Source: Flaccisagitta enflata | Lineage: Eukaryota > Chaetognatha > Sagittoidea > Aphragmophora | Length of the DNA: 64,000 nt | NCBI GenBank assembly: GCA_965153355.1 | Contig: OZ231126.1 | Span: 55,614,001 to 55,678,000 of the forward strand | Direction of reading: 5' to 3' | In this document: piece by piece, positions 59,999 to 64,000 of the stretch | Layout: every line of letters begins with the position of its first letter | Position numbering within the stretch: the stretch's first letter is position 1 | Program-made: the position numbers and the translations under genes | The notes under the pieces: generated by a model | Database searches by the model: none | What the model was told of the DNA's origin: nothing | The model's input: only the letters and a program-made list of their open reading frames with translations

Positions 59999-60241
59999 AG
60001 TCGCGTGCTACGCGACTCTACACCTTGCTATGTCGGTCGATCGGTCGGTCGGTCGGTCGGTCGGTCGGTCGGTCGGTTGGTCGGTTGGTCGGTTGGTCGG
60101 TTGGTCGGTCCCCTTTTTACTTTTTCGGCGTTTTTGAGCTTTTTGAGCCTACTGCTCTTGCCCAAATGTTTTCATGACCTTCTCCAGCACTGCTCCTGCC
60201 CACCCGCACGCGACTAGGGTAGCCGTGTATCCGGCCTTGTT
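59999..60241 (+). mobile_element. HCE type I copy with a sequenced empty site nearby
   Basis: AGTCGCGTGCTACGCGACTC, (GGTC)n of about 20 units, CTGCTCTTGCCCAAATG, CCCGCACGCGACTAGGG and GTGTATCCGGCCTTGTT. Its flanks recur without the element at about 61100-61210. Confidence 0.95.
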
Positions 60242-60358
60242 CTCATCCTTGGAGGGGGGTTCTGTTTGACAAACTTGTGCTAACAACGCATAATTCTCAT
60301 GGTGATTTTGTTAACGAGGTTGCCTTAATTCAAGAGCATAGATACTCGATAGCACAAT

Positions 60359-60420
60359 TTTTAGTAGCGGACTTGCGACTCTACAAGAAGCTTTGTCAGT
60401 CCGTCGGTCCGCCCATTTTG
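60359..60420 (+). mobile_element. HCE head fragment
   Basis: TTTTTAGTAGCGGACTTGCGAC, AAGAAGCTTTGTCAGTCCG only. Confidence 0.65.
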
Positions 60421-61226
60421 TTCTTGGGATACATGTTTGGATCTTTGGAAACGCTGTCTCGCTTTCGACGCATACCCTCAATTCATTCAAAATACCGGTT
60501 ATGAGGGGGGGGGGGCAGCGGCAACACTTTATAGACATCCCATGGCTAAACATTTGTTGTGAATCATTTTTAAACATGCTTTTAAACTATATCTCTTTGT
60601 TAGAGAACTTTCATGTGACTTTGCATGATTGTTGTTAGGCTATGCCTCATGGGTTTAAAAGTTGTCATCGGTGCTTGAAGCTTTTAAAAGCCGTTAGGAG
60701 GAAGTAATGGGGGCTGCGTCATAAGCTACTGCATTAGCGCGAGTGCTTCGGTAGCGTGACTGTGACGCGAGCGCGCGACCTTCGTTACGCATGGTGTTCA
60801 ATTATGAATAAAATCAACTTTAGAACACCACGGCTTCTCGTTAGCGCGCACAAGTTAGTGCTTGTCACGTCTTGTCATTAATGTTTTTGCGTGCACAATT
60901 TTCACGCGCGTAGGCCAAGAGACGAAATACCTTCGATAATTACGCTTTATTGGCTTGCAAAGGAATACATGTAGATTGTATTGTCTGAAACAGGGAGTAA
61001 AAATAATACGTGTACTCAGTGGACTCAGTGGACACTCATTCACGCACTTTAGAAGTGAGGTCCCCTTAAAAGGCTGTCGCCTGAATAAAAATTACATTTG
61101 ACACTTTCATAAGTTGTATGGATTTTTCTCTTTTTCTCGTCCTTGGAGGGGGGGTTTGTTTGACAAACTTGTGCTAACCAGGCATAATTCTCATCCTGAT
61201 TTTGTTAACGACTTAACACGACGACT

Positions 61227-61228
61227 AT

Positions 61229-61326
<98 letters not shown>

Positions 61327-61340
61327 GAGCAACAACAACC
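61227..61340. repeat. (CAA)n tract
   Basis: About 33 CAA triplets, then CAAGAGCAACAACAACCAGAG. A glutamine frame or (minus) Leu frame here has no support as a gene. Confidence 0.95.
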
Positions 61341-61599
61341 AGAGCAGCAAGCAGCAAATGTACGGGTTCCCGAAATTTACGCGATCCTCAATGTACCTGC
61401 ACATTGTCGCCAATGAATGCGGCGGTGTTGACTAACTACGAAACTCACCGATGCCGATGGACGTGGACTTAGACGCGCATGTCTGAAACTTTCGCGTTGC
61501 ACTTTTGTTAATGATCATTCAGTGGTAAAAATCGGCGCCTAAGCGACGCACTCGGGAATTCGGTTCCTCGTGTCTATGATCTCTTTTGTCTGTTTAAGG

Positions 61600-61710
<111 letters not shown>

Positions 61711-61993
61711 CGGGGAAAACTAGACATTCTTAGACGGACCGATACACTTTTTTTTTATAAGAGACAACTTTTTTGAAATCAGCCTGGACAAAATGAATAA
61801 AACTGCCGATGAAATCAACACGAAATCTAGATGGGCAAACTGATGTAGATATGGGAGACAGATAGATATCAAACAAAGGCCTTTGAAGTATCTTTCCAGT
61901 AAGATCGCATTTGGCATCAGACAATCTTTCGTTTGTGCCCCTTCTCTACACCTTCCTTGCTTTTTCTGATCACTTACAAAATGACCCTCTTTC

Positions 61994-62289
61994 TGTGGAT
62001 AACCGCTAACCAAGCGATCGGGCAGGGGTAGTTAGACAAAAAAGGGCCTCAAACGCCAAAGACCCACCGGCAGACATCGCATCTAAGAATCGCAACTAAG
62101 AATCGCAATTAAGAATGCAACTCGTATTGTCTATCCGTCCGTCGGCCAGTTGGTCCGGCGGTTGGTTCGCCACATTTTACTTTTTTAGATTTTTGCGGTC
62201 ATTGTCCTCACTGCTCCTGCCCAAACGTCGTAGTTACCTCAAATACCGCCCCTGCCCGACCGCACGCGGCCGGGGTATCCGGCCTTGTT
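61994..62289. mobile_element. Two HCE copies head to head
   Basis: A minus-strand remnant (GATCGGGCAGGGGTAG at 62017 through GCAACTAAGAATCG) meets a plus-strand copy (GCAACTCGTATTGTC, (GTCCGTCG)n, CTGCTCCTGCCCAAACG, GGTATCCGGCCTTGTTT). Both hairpins have decayed. Confidence 0.75.
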
Positions 62290-62369
62290 TATTCCCTGTG
62301 TCTCTATCTTTGATTCTTTGTCTGTCTTTCTGTCTGTCCTTGCCTCTCTGATCTTCTGTCCTTCTGTCC

Positions 62370-62373
62370 ATCT

Positions 62374-62433
<60 letters not shown>

Positions 62434-62819
62434 AAAACTTGGAAATTTCATGTTTTGATTTTCTCTCGATCTCAAAACTTGGAAATTTCAAGTTTTGATT
62501 TTCTCTCGATCTCAAAAATTGGAAATTTCAAGTTTTGATTTTCTCTTGATCGCAAAAATTGGAAATTTCAAGTTTTGATTTTCTCTCAATCTCAAAAATT
62601 GGAAATTTCAAGTTTTGTCTCTCTCTCTCTCTATCTCAAAACTTGGAAATTTCATGTTTTGATTTTCTCTCGATCTCAAAACTTGGAAATTTCAAGTTTT
62701 GATTTTCTCTCGATCTCAAAAATTGGAAATTTCAAGTTTTGATTTTCTCTCGATCTCAAAAATTGGAAATTTCAAGTTTTGATTTTCTCTCAATCTCAAA
62801 AATTGGAAATTTCAAGTTT

Positions 62820-62885
<66 letters not shown>
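62370..62885. repeat. 40-bp satellite AAAATTGGAAATTTCAAGTT with (CT)n, in two duplicated blocks
   Basis: Five units of TCTCTCGATCTCAAAAATTG-GAAATTTCAAGTTTTGATTT form block A (62430-62617) and five form block B (62632-62820). The unit order and variants are the same in both blocks (first unit has TTTCATG, last has CAATCTC), so a block of about 202 bp was duplicated. It shares GAAATTTCAAGTTTTGATTT with the 7.8-10.7 kb array. Confidence 0.93.
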
Positions 62886-62889
<4 letters not shown>

Positions 62890-63233
62890 CCCACATCGTG
62901 ACGTCGATTGCATTTTGAGTATATCTACAAGCAAATCTGGGTCTTCCACTACTTGGTCGCCAGTCTGCTTTTCATACTGCCCTCATGGCCATTCTTTCGC
63001 TGAATGGACACAAAGGATTCAATGATATGAATCCCTCTCCGTCCCAAATGGCGGTTGACTCCATCAGATTCGGATTAGATCGCGTTCTGCGTGATGACCT
63101 CATTTCAAGACCGGAGAGAGAGAGAGAAGAGGATGTGTTTGACGTACCAAAAGCGAGCCTTAACGCTCGTTTTGAATTGAACGCACGTACTCGTATATTC
63201 GTAATATCTGATGTTTAGCATTCTCGGTCACCC
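62886..63233. other. Intergenic DNA; no gene seen
   Basis: Short open frames without recognisable domains; nothing else. Confidence 0.45.
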
Positions 63234-63240
63234 GTGTCAA

Positions 63241-63573
63241 GAGTGGGCTCAGTTTGGGCATGTGAACGAAAACTTAATTTCCAAGCACTTTCCATGTTCC
63301 ATTTGCATATTAAGAGCCCTATCTCATTGGAAAACCGATTTGGACTTGATTTAGGCACCAGGTCATGAATGCTGGAGTTGTATAGAATGTCAATGGGAGA
63401 AAGTTCTCTCATAACTCCAGCAATCAATTCTACACAACTACAGCAGTTATGGCGTGGTGCCAAGATCAAGTTCAAATCAACATTCCAAAAAGATAGGGCT
63501 CTTAATATGCATAAGGAACATGAAAAGTGCTTGAAAATGTTGTTTCATTTCAATGCCCAAATTGAGCCCACTC
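63241..63573. mobile_element. Palindromic MITE with GAGTGGGCTCA ends
   Basis: GAGTGGGCTCAGTTTGGGCA at the left and TGCCCAAATTGAGCCCACTC at the right, and GCATATTAAGAGCCCTATCT facing its near complement inside. Flanks GTGTCAA and GTGTTCAA may be an imperfect ~8-bp duplication. Confidence 0.75.
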
Positions 63574-63583
63574 CAGTGTTCAA

Positions 63584-64000
63584 TAGTTTGTGCGCTATTG
63601 GCCCCGACCACTATCTACTGTCTCATGCATTGGAACTTAACAAATAGAACTGCTCTCTGTAGGTAACTAATTTTGAAGACTGTGTGTGAGCTTGACAGGC
63701 GTTTTCTCCGATCAGTCTATTTCGTCATTCCCTTGCAACGCGCAACGGCCAATTCATTTCATTCTTTCATTTCTTTTTCTGTATTTGAAACGTCACACTC
63801 ACAGCTTTTTTTTCTTTCTGTTTTGCCTAAATTTCAGTAGCTTTGACAAACTATAATAGTTGGGCTTTTGGGAAGATTTCATTCCATAAATTTGCGACAT
63901 TGAGACAGTCATCGCGCTCGGCCAGAAATAAGCATATTTTTGCTTTGAGAAACGCAATGGCCAATGGGATTGGGTATGAGAGTGCACTTAATCGCAAAAC
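63584..64000. other. Right edge of window; no gene seen
   Basis: No repeat or coding signal that I can support. Confidence 0.4.

Larger units (their letters stand above)
59900..61210. repeat. Duplicated ~300-bp segment, with and without an HCE
   Basis: CAGTGGACACTCATTCACGC to CTGATTTTGTTAACGA is present at 59891-60318 (with HCE) and 61029-61211 (without). Small substitutions separate the two. Confidence 0.9.

Noticed and set aside
59999-60241. HCE as a Helitron
   Set aside because: A terminal hairpin followed by CTAA is Helitron-like, but the empty site shows insertion in a T run and not between A and T, and there is no TC start.

Overview
The window is eukaryotic nuclear DNA and most likely comes from an invertebrate animal; I cannot name the species. 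Support for this: GT-AG introns can be placed in phase, the protein families are metazoan-style (F-box/WD40 of the FBXW7/Cdc4 type, paired C2H2 zinc fingers, a four-pass CD20/MS4A-like membrane protein), coding regions carry long Ser/Asn/Gln runs, and there are no bacterial-style operons. I see no autonomous transposase or reverse transcriptase. Most of the window is repeats.

Genes occupy the first 25 kb. At 2-1660 is the 3' coding part of a low-complexity protein that runs in from the left edge. At 3108-7310 is a two-exon F-box/WD40 gene whose last WD40 repeat contains an in-frame TGA exactly where a tryptophan is expected. At 17678-21211 is a two-exon C2H2 zinc-finger gene (about 1013 aa). 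At 22733-24331, on the minus strand, is a single-exon four-TM protein of 532 aa with PPxY motifs. No convincing gene follows from 25 kb to 64 kb.

The rest is a nested archive of small non-autonomous mobile elements. Two very abundant families have no name I recognise, so I use working names. HCE (hairpin-capped element, about 150-250 bp, about 25 copies) has a 5' hairpin whose stem shows compensatory changes, a (GGTC/CCGT)n core, and a 3' end reading GTGTATCCGGCCTTGTT or CCGCGTCASTTGTT. MCE (minisatellite-cored element) starts with GGGCAGCGGCCCCGAAGGGG, carries a core of about 20-bp tandem repeats, and ends with an inverted copy of its own head. Inserted in and around these are elements whose target-site duplications can be read directly: hAT-like (8 bp) at 11492-12458 and 53323-57583; 9-bp-TSD, Mutator-like by TSD size, at 12612-15133, 34707-35220 and 42194-42708; CAC-ended with 4-bp TSD at 36286-40580 and 42798-44006; TA-TSD palindromic MITEs at 25905-26522, 38468-39220, 48838-49372 (duplicated at 50679-51213) and 54842-55404. 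There are also two tRNA-derived SINEs, at 35521-35802 and 46731-47012.

Satellites form the third layer: a (CT)n/CTTGAAAATTTCAAG higher-order array at 7.8-10.7 kb (a related array lies at 62.4-62.9 kb), a ~155-bp satellite at 13.08-14.33 kb, an array of alternating nGAAn/nTTCn pentamers (heat-shock-element grammar) at 40.9-41.2 kb, a 1.84-kb tandem duplication at 48.35-52.04 kb, and a ~785-bp (GTT)n tract at 52.06-52.85 kb.
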